Origin: Desulfitibacter alkalitolerans DSM 16504
GTDB taxonomy: Bacteria; Bacillota; DSM-16504; Desulfitibacterales; Desulfitibacteraceae
Assembly (NCBI RefSeq): GCF_000620305.1
Contig: NZ_JHVU01000021.1
Span: 1 to 64,000, forward strand
Direction of reading: 5' to 3'
DNA: 64,000 nt
Shown here: positions 19,677 to 28,783 of the stretch, one piece after another
How the letters are laid out: the number at the start of each line of letters is the position of its first letter
Numbering within the stretch: position 1 is the first letter of the stretch
Translations under genes and position numbers: made by a program
Notes under the pieces: generated by a model
Database searches by the model: none
Told to the model about the DNA's origin: nothing
The model's input: the letters and a program-made list of their open reading frames with translations, nothing else

Positions 19677-20975
19677 TTAGTAAAATCTTTGATTCTTAGG
19701 AGATATTTTTCTAAGTTTACCTGGGGAAACCCCCTCAACTTTCTTAAACATCTTAGTAAAATAGCTTTGATCATTGAAGCCTACCAGCTGGGCAATATCC
19801 ACCAGGGAGAAGTTGCTTTGGCTTAAAAGCTGCTTACTGCCTTCAACCCTGACCCTGTTTAGATAATCGGTATAGCTCTCGCCAGTTTCATTTTTAAAGA
19901 GTTTGCTAAAATATGAAGCATTAAGACCAACCTCATTGGAAACATCCTCCAGAGCAATGCCCTTATTAAAATTATTTCGTATGAAATTCATTGCTCTAAA
20001 AATCACATCCCTGTTTTTTACATTCTTCAGGGAAAATGGACACTCTACAAAGGTATCTAAAACTTTAGTTAAGCAAAGATTTAGCTCATTTATGTCACTT
20101 GCAACCTTGAGATATCCCAGGTGCATATATTCTAGACCAAAGATAACCTCAAGATCGGCACCCTCTTCAATAACTGCCCGTGCCAGCACCACAGTCAATT
20201 CAATTGCTTTTAACTTAACCAGTTCAAATCTACTTGCACTTTGAAAATAGCTAAAACTGATAATATCATCTAGGACCTCCATGGCTCCCTCCTTATCTCC
20301 TAATTTAACCTTTGAAATTAGTTCTCTCTCTTTTTCAAATAGGTATAGCTTTTCATTATCCTCCTGGAAGGAAGAAGGATAGTCCTCCTTTATTGCTGTG
20401 ATTTTTTCTGAAATCCGCTCATTTATTTTATTTATTTCTCTTCTTTTGACTAACTCTGTAATTTCCTGGGACATTAAACCCTTTGCCAGCATAAAAAGAG
20501 AATCTGCAAGATATTTAACCCTTTTGGGTTCAACCACCTCAATGCCCTTTAACTGGTCCTTGATCTCATCTTTCATGGTCTTTAGTAATGGGTTTTGGTT
20601 AATAATTTCCATAATCAGCAGGTCGTCTACCTGGTGCATAAGAACTGGACCACCCGTTATAAAGCATGCCATCTTGTCCCCGGAAAAAATTGGTACAGCC
20701 CAGTTAACTAAACCATATGGACAAAAATAAATATAGGGTTCCCCTAGCTTCTCACACTGCAAGCCTCCATAAACATAAGACTGCCTGCATTTTTTTAATC
20801 CATGATCCTGGCATTGAACCGTTTCACAAAAGGACGATCTGTTTCTTGACCCCCGGGTAAAATAAAATTTCTCCCCATCTATACTGAAGGCTTTACTGCT
20901 GACACCTGTTGCAATGGTGTAGGTGTCAAGTATTTTTACTAATTCTGGTCTGCCCTTAAAACTATCCAACACCAT
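19677..20975 (-). CDS. AraC-family regulator with PocR sensor domain
   Basis: Likely activator of the methylamine genes. 432 residues. The N-terminal PocR domain (about 5-150) has the characteristic cysteine set (FCETVQCQ, KKCRQSY, LQCEKL, YFCPYGL), a family thought to sense small hydrocarbons or methylated compounds. The C-terminal 100 residues carry two HTH motifs of AraC type, ending SYFTKMFKKVEGVSPGKLR. ATG 20975 lies just after AAGGGAGAG; GTG 20972 or TTG 20969 are equally possible. The ORF upstream to 21011 has no ribosome site. Its role in trimethylamine sensing is inferred from position. Confidence 0.85.
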   Translation of the reverse strand: MVLDSFKGRPELVKILDTYTIATGVSSKAFSIDGEKFYFTRGSRNRSSFCETVQCQDHGLKKCRQSYVYGGLQCEKLGEPYIYFCPYGLVNWAVPIFSGDKMACFITGGPVLMHQVDDLLIMEIINQNPLLKTMKDEIKDQLKGIEVVEPKRVKYLADSLFMLAKGLMSQEITELVKRREINKINERISEKITAIKEDYPSSFQEDNEKLYLFEKERELISKVKLGDKEGAMEVLDDIISFSYFQSASRFELVKLKAIELTVVLARAVIEEGADLEVIFGLEYMHLGYLKVASDINELNLCLTKVLDTFVECPFSLKNVKNRDVIFRAMNFIRNNFNKGIALEDVSNEVGLNASYFSKLFKNETGESYTDYLNRVRVEGSKQLLSQSNFSLVDIAQLVGFNDQSYFTKMFKKVEGVSPGKLRKISPKNQRFY

Positions 20976-21140
20976 CTCTCCCTTTAGGTGGTTTCGTTGA
21001 TCTGTATACACTCAGTCAATGAATTGGAAAGCATCATATTATCCATATACTTAAGTATTTCTATAAAAAATATAAAAATCCTATTAGCCTTAAAATTTTC
21101 CTTATCATTCAGGTTTTACCTTTTGTATTAGGAAACAATT

Positions 21141-21173
21141 TAAGGTAGTCTCTAATTTAAAGAAACTACCTTA
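21141..21173 (-). terminator. bioY terminator
   Basis: Stem TAAGGTAGT/ACTACCTTA with AAATTGTTTCC downstream on the minus strand, 36 bp after bioY. The T tract is weak. Confidence 0.6.
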
Positions 21174-21208
21174 GATAAATAGAAAGCTTAAACCACCTTG
21201 GGGAGTAT

Positions 21209-21745
21209 TTATGGCTTGATTGCGGCCTTTATACGGGGTGCAATAAGGGCAACACCAATTACCTTTAATATATCTCCTGGCAGATACAATGTTGCCATGG
21301 CCATAAAGCTTTGCAGCATTGTTACCTCAATGCCCAGGACTTTATTTAAGATTATATTCATGTAAGGAACACCGATTATATAAAGAATAATAACTCCTAT
21401 GATGCAAACAACTAGGGTTTTGGAAGAACTGAGTTTTTCATCACCTGACAGGAAGTATCCTACAAAAAAGCTTACAAATACAAACCCAATAATAAAGCCA
21501 AAACTTGGATGAAATACATACCCCAGGCCCCCACCCTCGGCAAATATTGGCAGGCCCACAAGCCCCAGGGTCAGGTACACTATTTGACTCAATGCACCCA
21601 GTCTTGGACCTAGAAGAATGCCTGCCAAAAACACAAAAAACACCTGTAGGGTAATTGGCAAATATGGTATAGGTATCTTAATAAATGCACCAACCGCTGT
21701 TAAAGAAGCAAACATGGCAACTAACGTAATTTTATACACATTCAT
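21209..21745 (-). CDS. bioY: biotin transporter BioY (ECF S component)
   Basis: Membrane protein that captures biotin for an energy-coupling-factor transporter. 178 residues with about six hydrophobic segments. It has the family features PIPYLPITLQVFFVFLAG and GPRLGALSQIVYLTLGLVGLP (split around the first third). ATG 21745 follows AGGAGAGG. An operator in front of it (21779-21809) places it under BirA. No ecfA/ecfT or biotin synthesis gene is in the window. Confidence 0.93.
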   Translation of the reverse strand: MNVYKITLVAMFASLTAVGAFIKIPIPYLPITLQVFFVFLAGILLGPRLGALSQIVYLTLGLVGLPIFAEGGGLGYVFHPSFGFIIGFVFVSFFVGYFLSGDEKLSSSKTLVVCIIGVIILYIIGVPYMNIILNKVLGIEVTMLQSFMAMATLYLPGDILKVIGVALIAPRIKAAIKP

Positions 21746-21778
21746 GACTAATTTTCCTCTCCTCTCACACTCATATGA

Positions 21779-21809
21779 TTGTTAACCCTTATTTTTAAGT
21801 GGTTAACTA
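21779..21809 (-). promoter_or_regulatory. BirA operator upstream of bioY
   Basis: TTGTTAACC, 13 bp, GGTTAACTA (read on the plus strand): an inverted repeat with the spacing and core GTTAAC of known BirA boxes. It is 34 bp upstream of the bioY start. A matching box with the same 13-bp gap precedes birA. Confidence 0.8.
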
Positions 21810-21824
21810 CAGCTTTAAAAAAAT

Positions 21825-22787
21825 TTATTTTCCTTTCAGGCTAACTTCTCCACCATAAAAGGATATTTCCTGGTTATTAATTTTTAAAATAAGAGCACCA
21901 TCCCTGCCTAGATCTACAGCTTTGCCTGTATGCTCTTTATCTCCAAAATATATTGTTACAATATTACCTATGGTATGACTGTTTTCTACACAAACCCTCC
22001 TGGCTCTTTCAAAACCATTTTCAAGAAAATCCAGATAGAATTCTTCTAGTGTTTCTAAGTATTTCTGCAGCAACAACAGCCTGTCTATTTCCCTTCCCTT
22101 GATAATTTTAAGGGAAACAGCTGTATTTGCTAGTTCCCCAGAAAAATCTGACACTTCCTGATTTACATTTATGCCAATGCCAATAATTACATAGTTTATC
22201 CTATCCATTTCCCCCTTCATCTCTGTAAGTATTCCACAAACTTTTTTATTATCCACAAGCAAGTCATTGGGCCACTTTACTTTTGCCTCTATATGAAATT
22301 CCTTATGGAGAGTTATCTGGAGAGCTGCTGCAGCTAACAAGGATAGCTGGGGGGCATCTCGCGGAGGTATTGAAGGCTTAAGAATAATGGAAAACCATAA
22401 GCCTGTCGAAAGTGACTGCCAATATCTGCCCATTCTCCCCTTGCCGAAATTTTGTTTTTCAGCAATTACCAGGGTTCCTTCAGGATAATTCTTCTCTGCA
22501 ATTCTTTTTGCCTCTTCATTGGTTGATCCTGTTTCATGAAAATGTATTATGTCCCTTGCAAAAAGCTTACACTTAAGTCCTAGCCTGACTTTTTCAGGAG
22601 TAACATACTTATTCATATGTAAGAGCCTATATCCCTTACCAAACTGGGACTCAATACTATACCCATCTTCTTTTAAAGAATTAATATGTTTCCATACTGC
22701 AGTTCGGGAGATACCGAGCTTAGCACTTATTTCTTGTCCTGAAGTGTATTGCCCATTTAATAATATTTCAAGCAGCTTTGTTTTCAC
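21825..22787 (-). CDS. birA: biotin operon repressor / biotin-protein ligase BirA
   Basis: Bifunctional: attaches biotin to carboxylases and, as biotinyl-AMP dimer, represses biotin genes. 320 residues. An N-terminal winged HTH (about 1-60: GQEISAKLGISRTAVWKHIN) shows it is the regulatory type. The ligase core has KNFGKGRMGRYWQS-like sequence, KWPNDLL and a C-terminal SH3-like domain (STGLWFS and YYGGEVSLKG regions). GTG 22787 follows GAGGTG by 7 nt; the ORF upstream to 22820 would overlap the promoter. Its own promoter contains a BirA box. Confidence 0.94.
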   Translation of the reverse strand: MKTKLLEILLNGQYTSGQEISAKLGISRTAVWKHINSLKEDGYSIESQFGKGYRLLHMNKYVTPEKVRLGLKCKLFARDIIHFHETGSTNEEAKRIAEKNYPEGTLVIAEKQNFGKGRMGRYWQSLSTGLWFSIILKPSIPPRDAPQLSLLAAAALQITLHKEFHIEAKVKWPNDLLVDNKKVCGILTEMKGEMDRINYVIIGIGINVNQEVSDFSGELANTAVSLKIIKGREIDRLLLLQKYLETLEEFYLDFLENGFERARRVCVENSHTIGNIVTIYFGDKEHTGKAVDLGRDGALILKINNQEISFYGGEVSLKGK

Positions 22788-22807
22788 TAATAAGCACCTC
22801 AAAAAAT

Positions 22808-22836
22808 ATAATATCCTCATCTCATCTAATTGTCAA
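22808..22836 (-). promoter_or_regulatory. birA promoter
   Basis: TTGACA (22831-22836), 17 bp, TATTAT (22808-22813) on the minus strand, starting about 15 nt before the ribosome site of birA. Its -35 box is inside the BirA operator. Confidence 0.8.
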
Positions 22837-22860
22837 CCCCTATTTAAGCAAGGTTAACCT
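22830..22860 (-). promoter_or_regulatory. BirA operator overlapping the birA -35
   Basis: TTGTCAACC, 13 bp, GGTTAACCT on the plus strand. It has the same architecture as the bioY operator. The left arm is the complement of GGTTGACAA and includes the -35 TTGACA, so bound BirA would block RNA polymerase: autoregulation. Confidence 0.8.
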
Positions 22861-22865
22861 TTCGT

Positions 22866-24227
22866 TTAATTTCTTAAAACTTCACCAGCTAGAACTCCTG
22901 AGACAATCCCATTATGTAATGCCAGATTGCCATTGACAAAGACACTTTGAACTCCTTTAGAATAACGGGTTGTCTGCTGTCTAGTAGCTTCATCATTTAT
23001 ATTATTAAGGTCAAAAACTGCTATGTCAGCTTTATATCCTTCCAATAGCCGGCCCCTATCAGCTAACCCTAGTCTGCTGGCCGGCATGGCTGTCATTTTA
23101 TGTATTAGTGTTTCTATGGACAGCAGGCTTTTATTTCGGACATACTGGGCAATGATTCTAGGATAGTTGCCATAAGCCCTTGGATGAATAGCAACACCAT
23201 TAACCCTAAGTCCAGAGTCACTAGCTATCATGACCTGGGGATGTATTATAGCCCTTTCCATGTCCTCCTCATTTATTGAGTAATAACTGCTGTCACCTAA
23301 ATCATTGCTAGAAAAATTGTACCCATAAACATCAGCTTTAATGTCTACTCCACTATCTCTGGCTTCTGATAGGAGCTCTAAAATTTCTTCCATTTTACCC
23401 CAATTTTTCCTATGGGCAGCTTTTATATGGGAATACTGGACAGGCACCTTGGCCCTAAGGCCTATCTCTATTATCTCTTCAACCGCTGGGATTACCCTAT
23501 CACCTTCATCTCTAACATGAACTGAAAGAACTCCCCCGTATTCAGCCAGCAAATAACTCAATTCAACAATTTCATCTGTTGTAGCAAAGCTCTGGGGCCA
23601 GTATTCCAAAGCAACTGAAAAACCAAAAGCTCCCGCCTGCAGATTTTCTTGCAGCATATCAAGCATTGCCTGCATCTGGGCCCCATTAGGCCTAACATTA
23701 GCATTACCTACAACACTGCGTCTTATTTCCCTGTACCCGGAGAACATTCCATAATTGATCCCCATGCCGTTAAGGTTGTCCAATACACTGCCAATTTTCA
23801 CCTTGGAGTTACCACAATTGCCTCCAATCTGTGTAGTTACCCCTTGCAGTAATATCATTTCTGATCTGCCGTTATTAACCATGTAATCTTCTGTGTGGGT
23901 ATGTATATCAATAAAACCTGGGGATACAATTTTCCCCCGTGCGTCTATTATCTCACAATTCTTGCCAGCAATTGACCTGGCTATTTTTATTATTCTATCG
24001 CCCTTAATGGCTATGTCACCTTCAAAGGGTTGTGAATTAGTTCCATCTATGATTAAACCTTTATGTATTAGATAATCGCACTCCAGGAAATCAATATTGG
24101 GCATATTCACTTCAGATGCATGAGCCTGTATTTTTATATCTTTGGGTAAGCACCCTGTTAGGGTAAGCATAGCAGCAAGGGTGCCTGTTCCATAAAGCAA
24201 AAAATCTCTCCGATTTATTCTTTGCAA
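22866..24227 (-). CDS. Tat-exported lipoprotein, N-acyl-D-amino-acid deacylase family
   Basis: Metal-dependent amidohydrolase of 453 residues. The N-terminus has a twin-arginine motif NRRDFLLYG followed by a lipobox LTGC, so it should be exported folded and lipid-anchored outside the membrane. HTHTED near 113, the metal-binding cysteine in GGNCGNS near 137, paired histidines (SVHVRDE, YSHIKAAH) and catalytic ASDSG near 335 fit D-aminoacylase. The part between the last histidine and ASDSG is shorter than in typical 480-530-residue members. The start is TTG 24227 with AGAGG close by. The substrate is unknown. Confidence 0.8.
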   Translation of the reverse strand: MQRINRRDFLLYGTGTLAAMLTLTGCLPKDIKIQAHASEVNMPNIDFLECDYLIHKGLIIDGTNSQPFEGDIAIKGDRIIKIARSIAGKNCEIIDARGKIVSPGFIDIHTHTEDYMVNNGRSEMILLQGVTTQIGGNCGNSKVKIGSVLDNLNGMGINYGMFSGYREIRRSVVGNANVRPNGAQMQAMLDMLQENLQAGAFGFSVALEYWPQSFATTDEIVELSYLLAEYGGVLSVHVRDEGDRVIPAVEEIIEIGLRAKVPVQYSHIKAAHRKNWGKMEEILELLSEARDSGVDIKADVYGYNFSSNDLGDSSYYSINEEDMERAIIHPQVMIASDSGLRVNGVAIHPRAYGNYPRIIAQYVRNKSLLSIETLIHKMTAMPASRLGLADRGRLLEGYKADIAVFDLNNINDEATRQQTTRYSKGVQSVFVNGNLALHNGIVSGVLAGEVLRN

Positions 24228-24422
24228 TTTCCTCTACTCCCAATAAATAGTATTATTTTATTGGTTTCGACAGAAAATCAATCTTTCCTCCAATTTTTTC
24301 ATGTTTAATTATAAGGAAATATTTTACATGTGATAACCTGACCACCCTTTTTTAAAATAATTTATGTTTCCTTTTAATATTCGTACCAAAGGATGCTATT
24401 TTGTTACATTTGAAAAGCAAAA

Positions 24423-24441
24423 AATCCTCTTTATGAGGATT
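24423..24441 (-). terminator. folK terminator
   Basis: AATCCTC/GAGGATT stem with a 5-nt loop followed by TTTTTTGC on the minus strand, 18 bp after folK; the end of the folate operon. Confidence 0.85.
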
Positions 24442-24458
24442 AAATTTTTAATACAATT

Positions 24459-24941
24459 TTACAAATTATATTCATCAGCCAGAAGAACCGTCCCCCCGGT
24501 TTTATTTTTCAGGGGTTCACCAGATGGGAGCTTTATATCAGGGGCAATTTCCAGCAGGGGCACCAGTACGAAATCCCTTTCTGTTAACCCTATATGGGGA
24601 ATGGTCAAATCCCTGGTGTTTATTACCTCATCCCCATAAAGCAGGATGTCAATATCAATTGTCCTTGGACCCCATCTAATGGTACGAACCCTGTCTAAAT
24701 CCTTCTCAATTGCCATTATAACCTCTAAAAGCTTAGCTGGCATTATAGTTGTTTCTATCTTGATAACCATATTTAAAAACTTGTTCTGTTCAACACCACC
24801 AAAGGGTTCCGTTTCATATACAGAAGATATACCTGTAACTGTTATCTCCGGAATATTTTCCAGGGCGTTGATTGCTTTTTCCAGATACTCTTTTCTATTA
24901 CCCACATTAGAGCCAAGCCCCAGGAATACTTGTGTGGTCAT
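24459..24941 (-). CDS. folK: 2-amino-4-hydroxy-6-hydroxymethyldihydropteridine pyrophosphokinase
   Basis: Activates the pterin for dihydropteroate synthesis using ATP. 160 residues with the HPPK blocks FLGLGSNVGNR (6-16), SSVYETEPFGG and the metal-binding WGPRTIDIDILLYGD (near 93-107). ATG 24941 overlaps the folB stop by 4 bp (ATGA), so the two are coupled. Confidence 0.96.
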   Translation of the reverse strand: MTTQVFLGLGSNVGNRKEYLEKAINALENIPEITVTGISSVYETEPFGGVEQNKFLNMVIKIETTIMPAKLLEVIMAIEKDLDRVRTIRWGPRTIDIDILLYGDEVINTRDLTIPHIGLTERDFVLVPLLEIAPDIKLPSGEPLKNKTGGTVLLADEYNL

Positions 24942-25297
24942 GGTTTTTCTCTCTCCATCTCTACAGCCATGTAGTTAAATTTGCCCTTTATAGGGGCTTG
25001 TGGTTTCTTAACTCTAACCAGAGTCCTAGTTACTCTTTCTTCCTCAAGTACTACATCTACGATGTTTTTTGCAACAGCTTCAATAAGGTCAAACCTTTTT
25101 TGTTCGACTATGTATTTAATTTTATCATAAAGTTCTCCATAATGGACCGTCTCTTGAAGGTCATCAGTGTTGCCTGCCTTTTCTAAATCAAGCCAAAGTG
25201 TAACATCAACTATAAAGGGCTGTCCCTTTAATTGTTCCTCTGGAAAAACTCCGTGAAAGCCCCAGAATTCCATACTATCCATTATTATTTTGTCCAA
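24938..25297 (-). CDS. folB: dihydroneopterin aldolase
   Basis: Cleaves dihydroneopterin in folate synthesis. 119 residues. The start is taken as TTG 25297: AGGAGG lies 7 nt upstream and the protein then begins with the family pattern LDKIIMDSMEFWGFHGVFPE. Any upstream start would overlap folP. The lysine and glutamate of the active site are at KPQAPIKG near the end and in FHGVFPEE. Confidence 0.94.
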   Translation of the reverse strand: MDKIIMDSMEFWGFHGVFPEEQLKGQPFIVDVTLWLDLEKAGNTDDLQETVHYGELYDKIKYIVEQKRFDLIEAVAKNIVDVVLEEERVTRTLVRVKKPQAPIKGKFNYMAVEMEREKP

Positions 25298-25301
25298 AAC
25301 C

Positions 25302-26480
25302 CTACCTCCTGACCATGGCATCCATCATTTTGCAAACCCTGACCATTTCTTTTACGTCATGTATTCTGATAATACTTGCCCCCCTGGCAATTCCTAGTGC
25401 TACTGTAGCAGCCGTTCCCTCTACTCTTTCTTCTACAGGCAAATCCAAGACCCTGCCTATCATTGATTTCCTTGAAGTCCCTAGAAGAATTGTCTTACCC
25501 AGGGTTTTTAGCTCATCAAGCCTGTCCATAATTTCCAGATTATGCTCCAAGGTTTTTCCAAAGCCTATTCCTGGATCAATTATTATTTTGTCTGAAGCAA
25601 TACCTGCAGCTTCAGCAATCTGTATGCTTTTTCTTAGAAAGGCAATAACCTCTCCCATGAAATTGTCATATTCTGTACCGTTTTGGTTATGCATGATAAT
25701 CACAGGAGCTCCATAAGCTGCAGCTACATCAGCCAGCCCATAATCCCTTTGGAGACCCCATATATCATTTATTATATGCACTCCCATGTCAAGCACCTTC
25801 TGTGCTGTAGCTGCCTTGTATGTGTCAACTGAAATTGGTACATGAACCTCTTTTAACAATCTTTCCAATACTGGTATTAATCTCTGGAGTTCTTCTTCTG
25901 CTTCAACTGGAGTATGACCAGGACGAGTTGACTCAGCCCCAACATCTATAATATCTGCCCCTTCTTCTACCATTTTTAAAGCATGGTCCACAGCTCTGCC
26001 TGCATCAAAAAACTTGCCCCCATCTGAAAAGGAATCGGGGGTAAGGTTTAAAATACCCATGACTATTGTTCTCTCATCTATTGGCAAGGTATATTGTCCA
26101 ACCTTCAACGGTTCAAGCTGGTTTTGGGTGTTTTGAATTAATACCCCTATATGTCTGGCTAGCTCAGGCAGTTTAAAGGGCTGCATTTTAAGTTTTTTTA
26201 TCAGCTTCTTATAGTCCCTATGGGTTCCCATAAGCAGCACCGAGGTAAGGGCAACTGAGCTGTCCACAACTCCCCTGGCAACTGCTGCTTCCCCACCAAT
26301 TGACAGCATCTCCTGCTTTAGTATATGGGCTATTTTAATGGGTACCTCATCAAGCTGGATACATTGGAATAATGCCTTTGGCGCCATTATTTTTACACCA
26401 TGGATATCTACACCCATTTCCAAAAGGTATTTCTCAACTTGATCTACTGCCTTAAAATTAATCATTCTTAGATTAAACAT
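25302..26480 (-). CDS. folP: dihydropteroate synthase with N-terminal extension
   Basis: Joins p-aminobenzoate to the activated pterin. 392 residues; the catalytic TIM barrel begins near 138 with MGILNLTPDSFSDGG. DVGAESTRPG, VDTYKA and IDPGIGFGKT follow, with RIHDV near the end. The first ~130 residues (MFNLRMINFK onwards) are an extension of unknown role that I believe is shared by other clostridial FolP proteins. ATG 26480 follows AGGTGAT. It ends in UAG. Confidence 0.95.
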   Translation of the reverse strand: MFNLRMINFKAVDQVEKYLLEMGVDIHGVKIMAPKALFQCIQLDEVPIKIAHILKQEMLSIGGEAAVARGVVDSSVALTSVLLMGTHRDYKKLIKKLKMQPFKLPELARHIGVLIQNTQNQLEPLKVGQYTLPIDERTIVMGILNLTPDSFSDGGKFFDAGRAVDHALKMVEEGADIIDVGAESTRPGHTPVEAEEELQRLIPVLERLLKEVHVPISVDTYKAATAQKVLDMGVHIINDIWGLQRDYGLADVAAAYGAPVIIMHNQNGTEYDNFMGEVIAFLRKSIQIAEAAGIASDKIIIDPGIGFGKTLEHNLEIMDRLDELKTLGKTILLGTSRKSMIGRVLDLPVEERVEGTAATVALGIARGASIIRIHDVKEMVRVCKMMDAMVRR

Positions 26481-26490
26481 ATCGCATCAC

Positions 26491-27003
26491 CTAATAAATT
26501 TGTTTGCCTTGCTTATACTCTAATTCAATTTTACAATCATCAAAGGCTTTGCAGCCCTGACATTGTCGAGATAGTTTATCCCCCTCATACAGCTTTCTGC
26601 CAAAGGGTGAATTGGTCTTCTTGTACTTTCTATGTTCCCCAATTGCCTGACATACTACTTTTATGTCTTCAGGTGAAAAACCAACATCCTCCATAATATC
26701 TTTAGCAATCCTGCCGCTTACTAGAGCATGGTCTGTTCCATCTGTATATTGTTCAACCCTACCTAGATCATGAAGAAGTCCAGCTGCATAAACCAGTTCT
26801 TTGACTTCTCCAGCATCCTTCCCTGGGAATATTTTTTTGTACTGATTATTTTCAAGGACAAGGATGTAGGTTATTCTGGAAGTATCAAGAAAATGCTGGA
26901 GATTATGCAGGCAGAATTCTCTATCCTTTTCGCATGTATCTATCTCCTTGTTTCTTTTTATAAATTCTTCATGTTTAAGTATGGCCTTTATCTTTTCTGA
27001 CAT
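26491..27003 (-). CDS. HD-domain phosphohydrolase
   Basis: 170 residues. It has the metal-binding pattern of HD hydrolases: FCLHNLQHFLDTSRITY near 30, LLHDLGRVEQYTDG near 77, and a later IGEHRKYK near 122. The C-terminal CQGCKAFDDCKIE looks like a small cysteine cluster. The substrate is unknown; nucleotide or cyclic-dinucleotide hydrolysis are possibilities only. It lies 10 bp upstream of folP and is probably cotranscribed with the folate genes. ATG 27003 follows AAGGTGG; the stop is UAG. Confidence 0.8.
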   Translation of the reverse strand: MSEKIKAILKHEEFIKRNKEIDTCEKDREFCLHNLQHFLDTSRITYILVLENNQYKKIFPGKDAGEVKELVYAAGLLHDLGRVEQYTDGTDHALVSGRIAKDIMEDVGFSPEDIKVVCQAIGEHRKYKKTNSPFGRKLYEGDKLSRQCQGCKAFDDCKIELEYKQGKQIY

Positions 27004-27053
27004 GTTTTACCACCTTATTATATAGCCCTCATATTGACACGAAACATAAATTT

Positions 27054-27074
27054 GCCCAGGGGAAACCCCTGGGC
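27054..27074 (-). terminator. fhs terminator
   Basis: Nine-bp perfect stem GCCCAGGGG/CCCCTGGGC with a 3-nt loop, followed by AAATTTATGTTT on the minus strand and by a T-rich tract on the plus strand. It lies 30 bp after fhs. Confidence 0.7.
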
Positions 27075-27103
27075 GTGATTATTTTTGTTTTAAATAGAGT
27101 TTT

Positions 27104-28783
27104 TTAAAACAAACCTGTAATTTTGCCGCTTTCATCAACATCAATTACTTCTGCAGCCGGTCTCTTTGGCAGACCAGGCATTGTCATTATTGCACCTGCA
27201 ATACATACAAAGAAGCCAGCACCTGCTGATAATCTAACTTCTCTTACGGTAATTTTGAAGCCAGTTGGTCTACCATACTTGGTAAGGTCATCAGAGAAGG
27301 AGTATTGTGTTTTAGCAACACATACTGGCAGCTCGCCATAGCCCTGCTTTTCATACATGGCAATTGATTTTTCAGCTGTATCTGTGAATACTACTCCATC
27401 AGCACCATAGATTTCCTTGGCAATGGTCTCAAGTTTTTCTTTTAAAGTGGTGTTTAATTCATAAATAGGTTTGAAGTTAGATGGCTTGGTTTCAATGGTT
27501 TCAATAACCTTTCTGGCTAATTCAGCTCCACCTTCTCCACCTTTAGCCCAAACTTCAGATAAGGCAACTTCTGCTCCTGCTGCCTGACAGCGTTCAATTA
27601 CAAACTTGAATTCTTCTTCAGTATCTGTTGGGAATCTGTTAACAGCAACTACTGCTGGTACGCCAAACTTTTTAACATTTTCAATATGCTTTTCTAGATT
27701 TGCAAAGCCTTTAGCCAAAGCATCCATATTAACCTGACCTAGTTCAGTCTTTGGCACTCCGCCATGCATCTTGAGTGCTCTAACAGTTGCAACAATAACT
27801 GCTGCATCAGGCTTAAGTCCTGCAAATCTACACTTCAAATCAAAGAATTTTTCAGCACCAAGGTCCGCACCGAATCCAGCTTCTGTTACAACATAATCAG
27901 CAAGCTTTAATGCAAGCTTGGTAGCTGTTACTGAGTTACATCCATGGGCAATATTTGCAAAGGGACCACCATGAATAAAGGCAGGTGTATTAGCAACTGT
28001 CTGTACCAGGTTAGGCTTGATAGCATCCTTCATTAATAGACCCATTGAACCTTCAGCTTTTAAATCCCCAGCTGTCACTGGTTCTCCATTAAAATTGTAA
28101 CCAACTACTATTCTCTTGAAGCGTTCCTTCAGGTCAGTTAAATCAGAAGCAAGACATAAAATGGCCATTACCTCTGAAGCAACGGTAATATCAAAGCCGC
28201 TTTCTCTAGGCATACCATTGGCTTTTCCACCTAAAGCAATTACGCACTGCCTTAAAGCTCTATCATTTAAGTCAACTACTCTGCGGTAAACAACCTGTCT
28301 TGGGTCGATTCCCAACTCATTGCCATGGTGGATATGATTGTCAACCAGTGCAGCTAATAGGTTGTGTGCAGTAGTAATAGCATGAAGGTCACCTGTAAAG
28401 TGAAGGTTAATGTCTTCCATTGGAACAACCTGCGAATATCCGCCACCTGCAGCTCCTCCCTTAATACCAAAGCTTGGGCCAAGGGATGGCTCTCTCAAAC
28501 ACACCATTGCTTTTTTACCTATGTATGCAAGACCATCAGTCAAACCAACACTTGTCGTGGTTTTACCTTCACCAGCTGGTGTCGGTGTAATGGCAGTTAC
28601 TAAGATAAGCTTTCCATCTGGCTTGTCCTGAAGTCTTTTATATACGTCTAAAGAAACCTTTGCTTTATACTTGCCGTATAATTCTAAATCATCCTCCTGT
28701 AGTCCTAACTGTGCTGCAATCTCAGTTACATGCTTCATTTTCGCCGCCTGGGCGATTTCAATATCGCTTGGTACCTTGCTCAT
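27104..28783 (-). CDS. fhs: formate-tetrahydrofolate ligase
   Basis: Makes 10-formyl-THF from formate, THF and ATP: the formate-fixing step of the methyl branch of the Wood-Ljungdahl pathway and a source of one-carbon units. 559 residues, full length. The nucleotide-binding [19 protein letters not shown] lies near 64, [20 protein letters not shown] near 97. ATG 28783 is chosen over GTG 28795, which would lie inside its own AAGGAG site. It stands alone with a 450-bp leader region. Confidence 0.97.
   Translation of the reverse strand: MSKVPSDIEIAQAAKMKHVTEIAAQLGLQEDDLELYGKYKAKVSLDVYKRLQDKPDGKLILVTAITPTPAGEGKTTTSVGLTDGLAYIGKKAMVCLREPSLGPSFGIKGGAAGGGYSQVVPMEDINLHFTGDLHAITTAHNLLAALVDNHIHHGNELGIDPRQVVYRRVVDLNDRALRQCVIALGGKANGMPRESGFDITVASEVMAILCLASDLTDLKERFKRIVVGYNFNGEPVTAGDLKAEGSMGLLMKDAIKPNLVQTVANTPAFIHGGPFANIAHGCNSVTATKLALKLADYVVTEAGFGADLGAEKFFDLKCRFAGLKPDAAVIVATVRALKMHGGVPKTELGQVNMDALAKGFANLEKHIENVKKFGVPAVVAVNRFPTDTEEEFKFVIERCQAAGAEVALSEVWAKGGEGGAELARKVIETIETKPSNFKPIYELNTTLKEKLETIAKEIYGADGVVFTDTAEKSIAMYEKQGYGELPVCVAKTQYSFSDDLTKYGRPTGFKITVREVRLSAGAGFFVCIAGAIMTMPGLPKRPAAEVIDVDESGKITGLF

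Noticed and set aside
28743-28754. ZTP-riboswitch-like CCGCCTGGGC near fhs
   Set aside because: It is on the wrong strand and inside the fhs coding sequence.
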